Assembly: GCA_003001795.1 (NCBI GenBank)
Contig: PVNI01000007.1
Span: forward strand, 62,001 to 126,000
Length of the DNA: 64,000 nucleotides
From: Actinomadura viridilutea
GTDB taxonomy: Bacteria; Actinomycetota; Actinomycetes; Streptosporangiales; Streptosporangiaceae
Reading direction: 5' to 3'
Positions 16,749 through 25,108 of this stretch are shown piece by piece; the stretch's first letter is position 1; every line of letters starts with the position of its first letter. A program made the translations under genes and the position numbers. A model generated the notes under the pieces. That model was given only the letters and a program-made list of their open reading frames with translations. It was not told the DNA's origin and ran no database searches.

Positions 16749-17381
16749 GTGGACGACGAGGCCGTGGTGCGGTCGCTGACACGGGTCGGCGCGCCGCCGC
16801 TGCTGCCGGAGCTGCGCCTGCATCTGGCCGACGAGCCGTTCGCCGCCTGGGAGGCCGTCGCCGGAGGCCGGGACGACGTGCCGCCGCCGTTCTGGGCGTT
16901 CCCGTGGGCCGGCGGGCAGGCGCTGGGACGGTACGTGCTCGACCATCCCGAGGCGGTCGCGGGACGGCGCGTCCTCGACCTGGCCAGCGGGTCCGGCATG
17001 GTCGCGATCTGCGCCGCGCTGGCCGGGGCGGGGCGGGTCACCGCCTGCGACGTCGATCCCCTGGCCGCGGCCGCCGTCCGCCTGAACGCCGCGCTGAACG
17101 GCGCGCGCGTCGACGTGCGACGCGAGGACGTCTTGGCGTCCCCCGGGCCCGTGGCGGCGGACGTGATCCTCGCCGGCGACGTCTGCTACGACCCTGACCT
17201 CGCCGAGGCCATGACCGCGTTCCTGCGCGCGCAGCGGCGGTTCGGCGTGGACGTCCTGGTCGGCGACCCGCACCGCCCCTACCTGCCGAAAGGCCTGACC
17301 GTCCTGGCCCGCTACGACGTGCCCGGCACCGGCCGCCTCGAGGAGCGCGCGGTCACCCCGGCGTCCGTGCTGTCCTTCTGA
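16749..17381 (+). CDS. Class I SAM-dependent methyltransferase (ETFB-KMT/nicotinamide-N-methyltransferase-like)
   Basis: This 210-aa protein has motif I VLDLASGSGMVAI, the acidic post-I CDVDP and the motif IV-like ILAGDVCYDP. The segment PPFWAFPWAGGQALGRYV before motif I is characteristic of the small protein-lysine methyltransferase group that modifies ETF-beta or ribosomal proteins. The target is unknown. The GTG start at 16749 lies behind GGGGGGAAC. It follows the nitrilase gene by 49 bp in the same direction and may be co-transcribed. Confidence 0.78.
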   Translation: MDDEAVVRSLTRVGAPPLLPELRLHLADEPFAAWEAVAGGRDDVPPPFWAFPWAGGQALGRYVLDHPEAVAGRRVLDLASGSGMVAICAALAGAGRVTACDVDPLAAAAVRLNAALNGARVDVRREDVLASPGPVAADVILAGDVCYDPDLAEAMTAFLRAQRRFGVDVLVGDPHRPYLPKGLTVLARYDVPGTGRLEERAVTPASVLSF

Positions 17382-17411
17382 GGACGCCGAGTCCGGGCGC
17401 GGCGCACGCCG

Positions 17412-18308
17412 TCAGACGGCCCGCGCGGGCGGCGGGGGGTCGAGCAGGGACAGGCGCACCTCGCGCAGGCGCGCCGGGTCGCCGATGACGTCGATCGCGG
17501 CGACCCGGTCGCCGTCGATCGTCAGCTTCAGCGCCAGCAGCACCCGCCCGCGCGGCGCCACGACGAGCCCGGGGCGGCCGTCCACCAGGACGGGCCGCGC
17601 CAGCCGGGCGCGGGCGGTGTTGGCGGCCGTCTCCTCGGCGATGCGGCGGGCGCCCCGCACCCGCGCCTCGGGCGGCGCGGCCAGGTCGCTGCGCCGCACC
17701 GCGTCGGGCGCCAGCACCGCCAGCAGGGCGTCCAGGTCGCCCGAGCGGGACGCGGCGAGGAAGGCGTCCACCACGCGGCGCTGCCGGGCGAGGTCGGCGG
17801 CGGGCACGTCGGGACGCGCGTGGACGCGGTGCCGGGCGCGGCTGGCCAGCTTCTTGGCCGCGGCGGGCGACCGGCCGACGATCCGGGCGATCTCGTCGAA
17901 CGGCACGGAGAACAGGTCGTGCAGCACGTAGGCGACCCGTTCGGCGGGGCCGAGCGCGTCCAGAACCGCCAGCAGGGCCAGCCCGACGGAGTCGGCCGTC
18001 ACCGCCTCGTCCTCGGGGCTCGCCGCGCCGGCCTCGGCGGTCAGCGCCTCGAACGCGGCCGCGTCGACGAACTGCTCGCCGCGGCGGCGGCGCGAGCGCA
18101 GCATGTCCAGGCACACCCGGCCGACGATCGTGGTCAGCCAGGCCGTCATGTTGGCGACGCCCCCGGCGTCGGCGCGGCTGGCCCGCAGCCACGCCTCCTG
18201 CACGGCGTCGTCCGCCTCGTCCGCCGAGCCCAGCATGCGGAGCGCCACACCCCGCAGCTGCCCGCGGGAGCGGTCGAAATGCGCGGCCAGCGCCGCCTGA
18301 GAGTCCAT
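17412..18308 (-). CDS. SigJ/ECF41-type RNA polymerase sigma factor with C-terminal SnoaL-like domain
   Basis: This 298-aa protein has sigma region 2 (residues 3-75; QLRGVALRMLGSADEADDAVQEAWLR), region 4 (115-165; ALGPAERVAYVLHDLFSVPFDEIARIVG) and a C-terminal NTF2/SnoaL-like domain (about 172-290; VVDAFLAASRSGDLDALLAVLAPDAV). ECF41-like factors use this fused domain in place of an anti-sigma factor. They typically control an adjacent oxidoreductase or decarboxylase gene. Here the divergent neighbour is an azoreductase, with a matching promoter-like motif between them. The ATG start is at 18306-18308, behind GAGGAAAGG. Confidence 0.88.
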   Translation of the reverse strand: MDSQAALAAHFDRSRGQLRGVALRMLGSADEADDAVQEAWLRASRADAGGVANMTAWLTTIVGRVCLDMLRSRRRRGEQFVDAAAFEALTAEAGAASPEDEAVTADSVGLALLAVLDALGPAERVAYVLHDLFSVPFDEIARIVGRSPAAAKKLASRARHRVHARPDVPAADLARQRRVVDAFLAASRSGDLDALLAVLAPDAVRRSDLAAPPEARVRGARRIAEETAANTARARLARPVLVDGRPGLVVAPRGRVLLALKLTIDGDRVAAIDVIGDPARLREVRLSLLDPPPPARAV

Positions 18309-18309
18309 C

Positions 18310-18336
18310 GGTCACCTTTCCTCGGCACGGGTCGTC
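18310..18336 (+). promoter_or_regulatory. Candidate ECF41-type promoter of the azoreductase gene
   Basis: GGTCACC (18310-18316), a 16-bp spacer and CGTC (18333-18336) match the spacing of the described ECF41 promoter (TGTCACA-N16-CGTC) with two mismatches in the -35. It reads toward the azoreductase and begins immediately upstream of the sigma factor start codon. The consensus is recalled from knowledge of the family, and use by this sigma factor is inference. Confidence 0.4.
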
Positions 18337-18387
18337 GTCAAGGCGATGGACGGAAGCACACGAGACCCTGCGAGTCAGGGCGACCTC

Positions 18388-19116
18388 ATGGACGGTGACG
18401 ACATGCTATCTCTGCTGCACATCGACTCCGGCGCGCCGCACTCCGACGGCTCCGTCAGCAGGCGGCTGACCTCCCTGTTCGCCGAGGTCTGGCGGCGGGA
18501 GCACGCAGCCGCCGGATACCGGTACCGCGACCTGGTCGCCGACCCGGTGCCGCCGGTGGGCCCGCCGTACGTCGACCTCGGCCGGCGCGTGGAAAGGCGC
18601 GGGACCGTCCCGCTCGGCGAGGTGGAGGCGCTGGCCGCGAACGCGGCCGAACGGCGGGACTGGGCGCGGACCCTGCCGCTGATCGAGGAGCTGCACGCCG
18701 CGCACACCGTGCTGATCGGCGCCCCCATGTACAACTTCTCGGTGCCCGCCGCGCTCAAGGCGTGGATCGACCGGATCACCTTCCCCGGCGCCCACGTCGA
18801 CCCGGACAGCGGGGAGCCCCTGCTGCGGCGCACCAGGGTCGTGGTCGTCACCGCGCGGGGAGGCGCCTACGGGCCGGGGAGCCCGCGCCACGGATGCGAC
18901 TTCCAGGAGCCGTACCTGCGGGCGTACTTCCGCGAACACCTCGGCGTCCCCGAGGAGAACCAGTGGTACGTCCACGCGGAGATGACCTTGGCGGAGCATC
19001 TGCCGCATCTGGCGCGCTTCACGGAGATGGCGGCGCGCTCTCTGGCGGACGCGCGGGAGCGGATAGCCTCGCTGGCCGCCCGGGACGGCCGTCCGGTCGA
19101 GGCCCCGCAACCGTGA
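18388..19116 (+). CDS. FMN-dependent NADH-azoreductase-like flavodoxin-fold protein
   Basis: This 242-aa protein shows LLHIDSGAPHSDGSVSRRL at the N-terminus, where the flavin phosphate loop sits in AzoR. It also has IGAPMYNFSVPAALKAWIDRITFPG, the classical AzoR/NQO flavin signature, and VVVTARGGAYGPGSPRHGCDFQEPYLRAY, the FMN-ring contact region. It should reduce quinones or azo compounds with NAD(P)H and FMN. The ATG at 18388 is preferred (AGGG upstream); 18403 and 18346 are alternatives. It is divergent from the SigJ-like factor that probably controls it. Confidence 0.85.
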   Translation: MDGDDMLSLLHIDSGAPHSDGSVSRRLTSLFAEVWRREHAAAGYRYRDLVADPVPPVGPPYVDLGRRVERRGTVPLGEVEALAANAAERRDWARTLPLIEELHAAHTVLIGAPMYNFSVPAALKAWIDRITFPGAHVDPDSGEPLLRRTRVVVVTARGGAYGPGSPRHGCDFQEPYLRAYFREHLGVPEENQWYVHAEMTLAEHLPHLARFTEMAARSLADARERIASLAARDGRPVEAPQP

Positions 19117-19589
19117 TCACTGCCGTGATCGTCAAGGTCGTGCGGCGGGGCGTTGAACACGCGGCGGACCGCGCGCGTATTCAACGGTGTCGTGTGTTCG
19201 GCGTATTCATCACCGCGTTCATCACCGAACGGAGCTCTCTTCAGTCGTCTCCTTTCGGATGAGGGGGGCGGGCGGCCCGCACGGCTGGAAGCCGGGTGTC
19301 CTCTGCAAGGGGTGCCGCGCGGGCCGCCCGTTCAGGTCGAAGGTCTGGGACGTCGCCGAGGCTAGCCCCGACCGGGCCGCCGCACGGGCTCTTAAGGTTC
19401 GCTTAGTCCGGCGCTGAGGGCCGCCTAAGCGGCCGTCGCCGTTCGGATGCGACGCGGTCACTGCGCGTGACGCGGACGGGCGGCTCAAGAATTTCTCGGT
19501 CGCGTTGAACCCCCGCCGGGCGGGCGTGCGTACTGGCCGAACGGAGCCGGGTGCCCTTCCTCGAACGCTGACCAAGGAGGGAGCGCCGC
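19117..19589. other. 473-bp non-coding stretch between azoreductase and DUF1996 genes
   Basis: No ORF here has coding-like codon use; short open frames at 19153-19417 carry Arg-rich chance sequence. It contains the long hairpin at 19151-19186, a direct repeat TTCATCACCG around 19205-19225, and a small perfect hairpin GGCCGC-CTAA-GCGGCC (19419-19434). The last 100 bp before 19590 probably carry the DUF1996 promoter, but no clear -35/-10 pair is seen. Confidence 0.5.
19151..19186. repeat. Long imperfect inverted repeat after the azoreductase gene
   Basis: CGTTGAACACGCG (19151-19163) pairs with CGCGTATTCAACG (19174-19186), 12 of 13 matching, and the 10-nt centre is itself GC-palindromic. It lies 35 bp after the azoreductase stop, so a terminator is likely. 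AT-containing outer arms are unusual for terminators here, and an operator for the downstream gene is possible. Confidence 0.45.
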
Positions 19590-20990
19590 ATGCGTTTCGC
19601 ACGGCGACCGCGAGCCTTTCTGAGCACTGTCGCTCTCACCGCCGGCGGGGGCGTGGTGCTGGCCACCCTGTCCGGCGCCGGCCCGGCGACGGCCGCGTCC
19701 CACTCCGCCGGCGCCCCCCGCGCGCTGTCCGTCAACTGCCCGGACGTGGCGTCCCGGCTGCCCGCCGTCCCCGCAAAGGCCAGGGCCGAGGTCGACCGCA
19801 ACCTCATGCAGCTGAACATCCAGATCCAGGAGGCCAACAACCGGCTGGTCACCAGCGCGGGGGAGGGCGGTCCCGACTTCGCGCAGAACGCGGTGCTCGG
19901 GCCGCTGCGCGACAAGCGCCTCGCCACCATCAACCGGATCGCCACCGCCATCGGCCGGGTCGCCGAGCGCCCCGCCGGGCTGGACGCGCTCGCCGCCTGC
20001 ACCCTCAACGGCGCTCCCAACGCCGGGGCCGGCCAGGGCGGCGGCACCGGCAACGGCATGGGCAACGGCGGCGAGCAGGGCAACGGCGAGCAGCAGCTGC
20101 GGCCCGTCGCGTCGGACTTCATCGACATCCGGCGGGTGCGGCCCAACGTCCGGCGGCCCAAGGTGAAGCGCGGCGGGTCGCGCGGCACGTTCACCTCGCG
20201 CTGCGGGCGCAACAAGAACGGCCACTACAACTCCGACAACTTCATCACCGCGCCCGGCGTCGTCAACGGCGCGCACCACACCCACGACTACGTGGGCAAC
20301 AAGTCCACCGACGGGTTCTCCACCGACGAGAGCCTGGCCCGCGCGGGCACCACCTGCAAGGCGGGCGACAAGTCCACCTACTTCTGGCCGGTGCTCCGCC
20401 TGCGCAGCCCGAACGACCCGCCGCAGAACGACCAGAGCGCCGCCGACCTGAACGTGGGACGCATCCAGGTGCCCGCCTCGGTGAAGCTGGAGTTCCGCGG
20501 CAACCCCCGCGCGAAGGTCACCGCGATGCCCAGGTTCATGCGCGTGATCACCGGCGACGCCAAGGCCGCCACGAACGGCCCCGCCAACGCCAGGGCGGCC
20601 TGGACGTGCTCCGGCTTCACCGACCGGGTCGTCACCGACAAGTACCCGATCTGCCCGAAGGGCAGCCGGCTGACCCGCATCCTGGACTTCCCCAGCTGCT
20701 GGGACGGCCGCAACACCGACAGCGCCAACCACCGCACGCACGTGGTGTTCCCCAGGGCGAACGGCGCCTGCCCGCGCGGCACCCGCCCCGTGCCGCAGCT
20801 GCGCATGACGATCAGCTACAAGATCAACCTGACCAAGGCCCAGATCCGCAAGGGCCGCGTCTACGCGCTGGACAGCTTCCCCGAGCAGCTGCACAACCCG
20901 ATCACCGACCACGGCGACTTCGTCAACGTGATGCCTCGGCAGCTGATGCGCTTCGCCGTGTTCTGCATCAACAGCGGCAAGCGCTGCTGA
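19590..20990 (+). CDS. Secreted DUF1996 domain-containing protein
   Basis: This 466-aa exported protein has a signal peptide (MRFARRPR, then a hydrophobic core to about residue 33, ending GPATAASHS). A roughly 110-residue region of helices follows, then a Gly/Asn-rich linker near residues 148-170 (GQGGGTGNGMGNGG), then a DUF1996 domain. That domain has FTSRCGRNKNGHYNSDNFI, AHHTHDYVGN, and CWDGRNTDSANHRTHVVFP near the C-terminus. The conserved His and paired Cys suggest metal binding or an extracellular hydrolase-like fold, but the function of DUF1996 is not established. The start ATG follows AAGGAGG (19574-19580). A 14-bp-stem terminator lies at 21017-21060. Confidence 0.85.
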   Translation: MRFARRPRAFLSTVALTAGGGVVLATLSGAGPATAASHSAGAPRALSVNCPDVASRLPAVPAKARAEVDRNLMQLNIQIQEANNRLVTSAGEGGPDFAQNAVLGPLRDKRLATINRIATAIGRVAERPAGLDALAACTLNGAPNAGAGQGGGTGNGMGNGGEQGNGEQQLRPVASDFIDIRRVRPNVRRPKVKRGGSRGTFTSRCGRNKNGHYNSDNFITAPGVVNGAHHTHDYVGNKSTDGFSTDESLARAGTTCKAGDKSTYFWPVLRLRSPNDPPQNDQSAADLNVGRIQVPASVKLEFRGNPRAKVTAMPRFMRVITGDAKAATNGPANARAAWTCSGFTDRVVTDKYPICPKGSRLTRILDFPSCWDGRNTDSANHRTHVVFPRANGACPRGTRPVPQLRMTISYKINLTKAQIRKGRVYALDSFPEQLHNPITDHGDFVNVMPRQLMRFAVFCINSGKRC

Positions 20991-21016
20991 GCGGGCCGTT
21001 CTGATTCCCCCAGACG

Positions 21017-21060
21017 CCGCGCCCGGTCCGTGCCGCCGTCCCGGCGCGGACCGGGCGCGG
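21017..21060 (+). terminator. Strong terminator after the DUF1996 gene
   Basis: CCGCGCCCGGTCCG (21017-21030) and CGGACCGGGCGCGG (21047-21060) form a perfect 14-bp stem. The 16-nt centre contains a further GCCG/CGGC pairing. It lies 27 bp after the stop codon, with no T-tract. Confidence 0.7.
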
Positions 21061-21103
21061 CCCGCCGTTTCCAGGCCCGGGACGCTCCGACGGGAACGGA
21101 AAC

Positions 21104-21121
21104 AATCAAGCACGCTTGATT
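21104..21121. promoter_or_regulatory. 18-bp perfect palindrome, operator of the TIGR03084-AtuA operon
   Basis: AATCAAGCACGCTTGATT has 8-bp perfect arms and a 2-bp centre and sits 55 bp before the first gene of the operon. The CAAGC-NN-GCTTG core is typical of TetR-family operators for lipid and isoprenoid catabolic genes. No regulator gene is adjacent, so the cognate protein must be encoded elsewhere. Confidence 0.6.
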
Positions 21122-21176
21122 CTTTGGATCACCGGTGACACCCTCCTTCCAGGGCTCAGGGAGGAGGCGAGCGGCA

Positions 21177-21965
21177 GTGGCCGACCCCGGACCGATCCTG
21201 GCGGACCTGGCCGCCGAAAGCCGGGAACTGGACGACCTGGTGGCGCGCGAAGACGTGGACTGGTCGACCCCGACGCCGGCGCCCGGCTGGACGATCGCGC
21301 ACCAGATCGCCCACCTGGCCTGGACGGACGCCAAGGCGCTCATCGCGGCGCGCACCCCCGACGACTTCCCCGCCGAGCGCGAGCGCGCCATCGGAGCCGG
21401 CGACGATTACGTCGACCGGGGGGCGCGGGAAGGCGCCCGCAGGCCCCGCGGCGAGCTGCTCGCCGCCTGGCGGCGCGGCCGGGAGGAGCTGGCCGCGGCG
21501 CTCGCGGCCGTTCCGGAGGGGCGGCGGCTTCCCTGGTACGGGCCGCCGATGAGCGCGGCGTCCATGGCGACCGCGCGGCTGATGGAGACCTGGGCGCACG
21601 CGCAGGACGTGTTCGACGCGCTCGGCGTCGAGCACGCCCCCACCGCGCGGCTCCGCCACGTCGCCCACATCGGCGTGCGCACCCGCGACTTCTCCTTCCA
21701 AGTGCGCGGGCTGCGGCCGCCGGGCGAGGAGTTCCGGATCGAGCTGACCGGGCCGGACGGGGACGTCTGGACGTGGGGACCGCCGGACGCCCGGCAAAGC
21801 GTCGCGGGCGACGCGCTCGACTTCTGCCTCGTCGTCACGCAGCGGCGGCACCCCGCCGACACCGGCCTGACCGCCGTCGGCGCCGACGCGGCCCGCTGGC
21901 TGGAGATCGCGCAGGCGTTCGCCGGCCCGCCCGGCCGAGGCCGCCGCCCGGGGGAGGGCGCGTGA
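21177..21965 (+). CDS. TIGR03084-family metal-binding protein (maleylpyruvate isomerase/DinB-like fold)
   Basis: This 262-aa protein begins with a DinB/MDMPI-type four-helix domain (TPTPAPGWTIAHQIAHLAWTD, where the His residues are candidate metal ligands; then WYGPPMSAASMATARLMETWAHAQDVFDALG). It ends with a small C-terminal domain. The family is usually encoded beside AtuA-like proteins. The GTG at 21177 follows GGGAGGAGG (21160-21168); an earlier in-frame start at 21135 would overlap that site. It overlaps the next gene by GTGA. The function is unknown; a thiol-dependent isomerase or transferase role is a guess. Confidence 0.8.
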   Translation: MADPGPILADLAAESRELDDLVAREDVDWSTPTPAPGWTIAHQIAHLAWTDAKALIAARTPDDFPAERERAIGAGDDYVDRGAREGARRPRGELLAAWRRGREELAAALAAVPEGRRLPWYGPPMSAASMATARLMETWAHAQDVFDALGVEHAPTARLRHVAHIGVRTRDFSFQVRGLRPPGEEFRIELTGPDGDVWTWGPPDARQSVAGDALDFCLVVTQRRHPADTGLTAVGADAARWLEIAQAFAGPPGRGRRPGEGA

Positions 21966-23653
21966 TCAGGATCGGCAACGCCTCCGGCTTCTACGGCGAC
22001 CGGTTCGCCGCCGTCCGGGAGATGCTCACCGGCGGGCCGCTGGACGTGCTCACCGGCGACTACCTGGCCGAGCTGACCATGCTGATCCTCGGCCGCGACC
22101 GGATGAAGGACCCCGCCCGCGGCTACGCCCGCACGTTCCTGCGCCAGTTGGAGGAGACGCTCGGCGAGGCCGTCGACCGGGGCGTCAAGATCGTCACGAA
22201 CGCGGGCGGGCTGAATCCCGCCGGGCTGGCCGACCGGGTGCGGGAGCTGGCCGACCGGCTCGGCCTGGACGTCGCCGTCGCCCACGTCGAGGGCGACGAC
22301 CTGCTGCCGCGCGCCGCCGAGCTGGGCCTCGGCCGGCCGCTGACCGCCAACGCCTACCTCGGCGCGTTCGGCATCGCCGAATGCCTGCGCGCGGGGGCCG
22401 ACATCGTGGTGACCGGCCGGGTCACCGACGCCTCGCTGGTCGTCGGCCCGGCCGCGGCGCGCTTCGGCTGGGCTCGCGACGACTTCGACGAACTGGCCGG
22501 GGCGGTGGCCGCCGGGCACGTCATCGAGTGCGGCGCCCAGGCCACCGGCGGCAACTACGCGTTCTTCACCGAGCACGACGTGGCCGCGCCCGGCTTCCCG
22601 ATCGCCGAGGTCCACGCCGACGGCAGCAGCGTCATCACCAAGCACGAGGGGACCGGCGGGGCCGTCACCGTCGGCACGGTCACCGCGCAGCTGCTGTACG
22701 AGATCGGCGGCGCCCGCTACCTCGGCCCCGACGTCACCGCGCGGTTCGACGCCCTGACCCTCGCCGACGACGGGCCCGACCGCGTCCGGATCAGCGGGGC
22801 GCGCGGCGAGCCCCCGCCGCCCCGGCTCAAGGTGTGCCTCAACCGCCTGGGCGGATACCGCAACGCCGTCACCTTCGTGCTCACCGGCCTGGACATCGAG
22901 GCCAAGGCCGCGCTCGTGCGCGACCAGATGGAACGCGCCCTCAAGGACCGCCCGCCCGCGCGGATCCGCTGGACGCTCGCCCGGACCGACCGCCCGGACG
23001 CCGCCACCGAGCAGGAGGCCAGCGCGCTGCTGCACTGCGAGGTCAAGGACGCCGACGCCGCCGTGGTCGGGCGCGCCTTCAGCGGCGCCGCGGTCGAGCT
23101 GGCGCTGGCCAGCTACCCGGGGTTCCACGTGACCGCGCCGCCGTCGGACGCCTCCCCGTACGGCGTCTACGAGGCGGCCTTCGTCGACGCGTCCGAGGTT
23201 CCGCACGTCGCGGTGCTGCCGGACGGCACCCGCGTCGACATCCCCCCGGCGCCGGTGACGCGCGAGCCGTCCGACGAGCCCGAACCGCCGCTGCCCGAGC
23301 CGCCGCCGTCCGGGCAGCCCACGCGGCGCGTCCCGCTGGGCGCCCTGTTCGGCGCCCGCAGCGGCGACAAGGGCGGCGACGCCAACCTCGGCGTGTGGGC
23401 GCGGTCGGACGACGCCTGGCGCTGGCTGGCGCACACGCTGACCGTCGCGAAGCTGCGCAGCCTGCTGCCGGAGACCGCCGACCTGCCCGTCCGCCGCCAC
23501 GTGCTGCCCAACCTGCGGGCCCTCAACTTCGTGATAGAGGGCCTGCTGGGCGAGGGCGTGGCGGCGCAGGCCCGCTTCGACCCGCAGGCCAAGGCGCTCG
23601 GCGAGTGGCTGCGCGCCCGCCACGTGGACGTCCCGGTCGGCCTCCTGGCCTGA
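21962..23653 (+). CDS. AtuA-like (DUF1446) acyclic terpene utilization family protein
   Basis: This 563-aa protein starts with the family motif IRIGNASGFYGDR. It continues with DVLTGDYLAELTMLIL, KIVTNAGGLNP, DIVVTGRVTDASLVVGPAAARFGW and IECGAQATGGNYAFFTEHD. The last 110 residues form the small AtuA-type C-terminal domain (ALFGARSGDKGGDANLGVWAR). AtuA is needed for citronellol/geraniol breakdown in Pseudomonas, but its reaction is not defined. Actinobacterial homologues occur in acyl-CoA catabolic settings. Here it is coupled to the TIGR03084 gene and controlled by the palindrome upstream. Confidence 0.88.
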   Translation: MIRIGNASGFYGDRFAAVREMLTGGPLDVLTGDYLAELTMLILGRDRMKDPARGYARTFLRQLEETLGEAVDRGVKIVTNAGGLNPAGLADRVRELADRLGLDVAVAHVEGDDLLPRAAELGLGRPLTANAYLGAFGIAECLRAGADIVVTGRVTDASLVVGPAAARFGWARDDFDELAGAVAAGHVIECGAQATGGNYAFFTEHDVAAPGFPIAEVHADGSSVITKHEGTGGAVTVGTVTAQLLYEIGGARYLGPDVTARFDALTLADDGPDRVRISGARGEPPPPRLKVCLNRLGGYRNAVTFVLTGLDIEAKAALVRDQMERALKDRPPARIRWTLARTDRPDAATEQEASALLHCEVKDADAAVVGRAFSGAAVELALASYPGFHVTAPPSDASPYGVYEAAFVDASEVPHVAVLPDGTRVDIPPAPVTREPSDEPEPPLPEPPPSGQPTRRVPLGALFGARSGDKGGDANLGVWARSDDAWRWLAHTLTVAKLRSLLPETADLPVRRHVLPNLRALNFVIEGLLGEGVAAQARFDPQAKALGEWLRARHVDVPVGLLA

Positions 23654-23683
23654 CCCGGCGGGGCGTTCCGCGCCCCGCCGCCG

Positions 23684-24349
23684 TCACCAGCCGCGTTCGC
23701 GCCACTCGGGCAGCGACGGGCGTTCCCGGCCGAGCGTGGAGTCCTTGCCGTGGCCAGGGTAGAACCAGGTGTCGTCGGGCAGCCGGTCGAACACGCGCTC
23801 CTCCACGTCCGACAGCAGCTGCCGGAAGCGCACCGGGTCGCCCCAGGTGTTGCCCACCCCGCCGGGGAAGAGGCTGTCGCCGGTGAACAGGTGCGGACTG
23901 TCGGCGAGCTCGCCGCCCGCGTCGTACAGCAGCGCGATGGAGCCGGGCGTGTGGCCGCGCAGGTGGATGACCTCCAGCGTCGCCTTGCCCACGCGCACGG
24001 TGTCGCCGTGCTCGACCGGTTCGGCCACCGGCTCGGGCAGCGCCTCGGCGTCGAGGGGATGGGCCACCACGGGCGCGCCGGTGGCCTGGACGACCTCGCT
24101 GAGCGCCATCCAGTGGTCCTGGTGGCGGTGCGTGGTGACGATCCGGCCCAGCGGCCCGTCGCCGATCAGCTCCAGCAGGCGGGGGGCCTCGTTGGCCGCG
24201 TCGATGAGCAGCTGGTCGCCGGTGGCGGTGCAGCGCAGCACGTAGGCGTTGTTGTCGTACGGCCCGACCGCCACCTTGGTGATCGTCAGGCCCGGCAGCT
24301 CCCGCACGTCCGGCTCGCCGCCGACCTCGACGTTGCCCGTGTAGCTCAT
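23684..24349 (-). CDS. MBL-fold metallohydrolase (glyoxalase II-like)
   Basis: This 221-aa protein has the full metal-binding set of the metallo-beta-lactamase fold: THRHQDHW (HxHxDH), LRGHTPGSIAL (third His), FTGDSLFPGG (bridging Asp) and FYPGHGKDS (last His). It is therefore probably a functional dinuclear Zn hydrolase acting on thioesters or similar substrates. The ATG at 24347-24349 follows AAGGACGG. It converges with the AtuA operon with a 30-bp gap. Confidence 0.85.
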   Translation of the reverse strand: MSYTGNVEVGGEPDVRELPGLTITKVAVGPYDNNAYVLRCTATGDQLLIDAANEAPRLLELIGDGPLGRIVTTHRHQDHWMALSEVVQATGAPVVAHPLDAEALPEPVAEPVEHGDTVRVGKATLEVIHLRGHTPGSIALLYDAGGELADSPHLFTGDSLFPGGVGNTWGDPVRFRQLLSDVEERVFDRLPDDTWFYPGHGKDSTLGRERPSLPEWRERGW

Positions 24350-24568
24350 GTGCCGTCCTTCCGTCTCCTCCGGCCGGGGCGCGGGGACCGGCCGGACGAC
24401 CATCTTCCCGCATCGGCGGGTCCGCCCGTGCGCGCGGCCGGATTGAGTCGCCGGACTCAACCGAACCGTGCCGTACCGGACGGACTTCCCGCCTGGGCCG
24501 TATCACCATCGTCCGTAGACGGCCGGAGACGGCCGGGCGGGGGAACGACCCGGGAGGACGGTGACGCG

Positions 24569-25105
24569 GTGGTGACGAGACCCCTCTTCGGACGCGGCGC
24601 GGTGCCGCCCGCAGGCCCGCCGGGGGACGGGGCCGAGCGGCCGGAGGACGTCCTCGGACAGGCCGGGGTCCTGCTGCGGGCGTGCGGGCAGGACGCCGCC
24701 GTCGCCGCGATCGTCCTGATCCTCGTGCTGGTCGGGGCGGCGACCCAGCTGGCCCACGGGGGCGGCCGGCTCGGCGCCCTCCAGCTGGCGCTGCTGGCGC
24801 CGGTCGCGGCGGCGTCCGCCGGGTCGGCCGCGCTGGCCGTCCGGTCGCGCCTGGTGCTGGTCGCCGCGCTCGGCACGGCGCGGGGCCGCACGGGCGCGCC
24901 GCTCGACCCGGGCGTGCCGTGGACGCCGTTCGCGTCCGGATCGGCGCTCGATCGGCGGGCGCGGGACGAGGAGCTGCGAAGGCTGCTGGCCGCGGCGTAC
25001 CGCTGCTGCGACCTGGCCTGGCGGGCGGTGGTGTGGGCCGCGGCGGCCGCCGTGCTGTTCGTGTGCTGGACCCTGGCCGTGGCCGCGACGACCGCGGGCG
25101 GGTGA
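24569..25105 (+). CDS. Two-TM membrane protein coupled to the Crp/NB-ARC/TPR gene
   Basis: This 178-aa protein has two hydrophobic hairpins. One is near residues 45-85 (AAVAAIVLILVLVGAATQLA and LALLAPVAAASAGSAALAV). The other is a C-terminal helix (WRAVVWAAAAAVLFVCWTLAVAA). A polar segment with a CC pair (AAYRCCDLAWR) lies between them. The start GTG at 24569 (or 24572) follows GGGAGGA. It ends 3 bp before the giant gene that follows, so the two are almost certainly co-translated. This suggests a membrane partner or anchor for the STAND protein. The family is not recognised. Confidence 0.65.
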   Translation: MVTRPLFGRGAVPPAGPPGDGAERPEDVLGQAGVLLRACGQDAAVAAIVLILVLVGAATQLAHGGGRLGALQLALLAPVAAASAGSAALAVRSRLVLVAALGTARGRTGAPLDPGVPWTPFASGSALDRRARDEELRRLLAAAYRCCDLAWRAVVWAAAAAVLFVCWTLAVAATTAGG

Positions 25106-25108
25106 GCG

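Noticed and set aside
19153-19417. Short plus-strand ORFs between the azoreductase and DUF1996 genes
   Set aside because: They pass through the hairpin at 19151-19186, lack binding sites and show chance composition.
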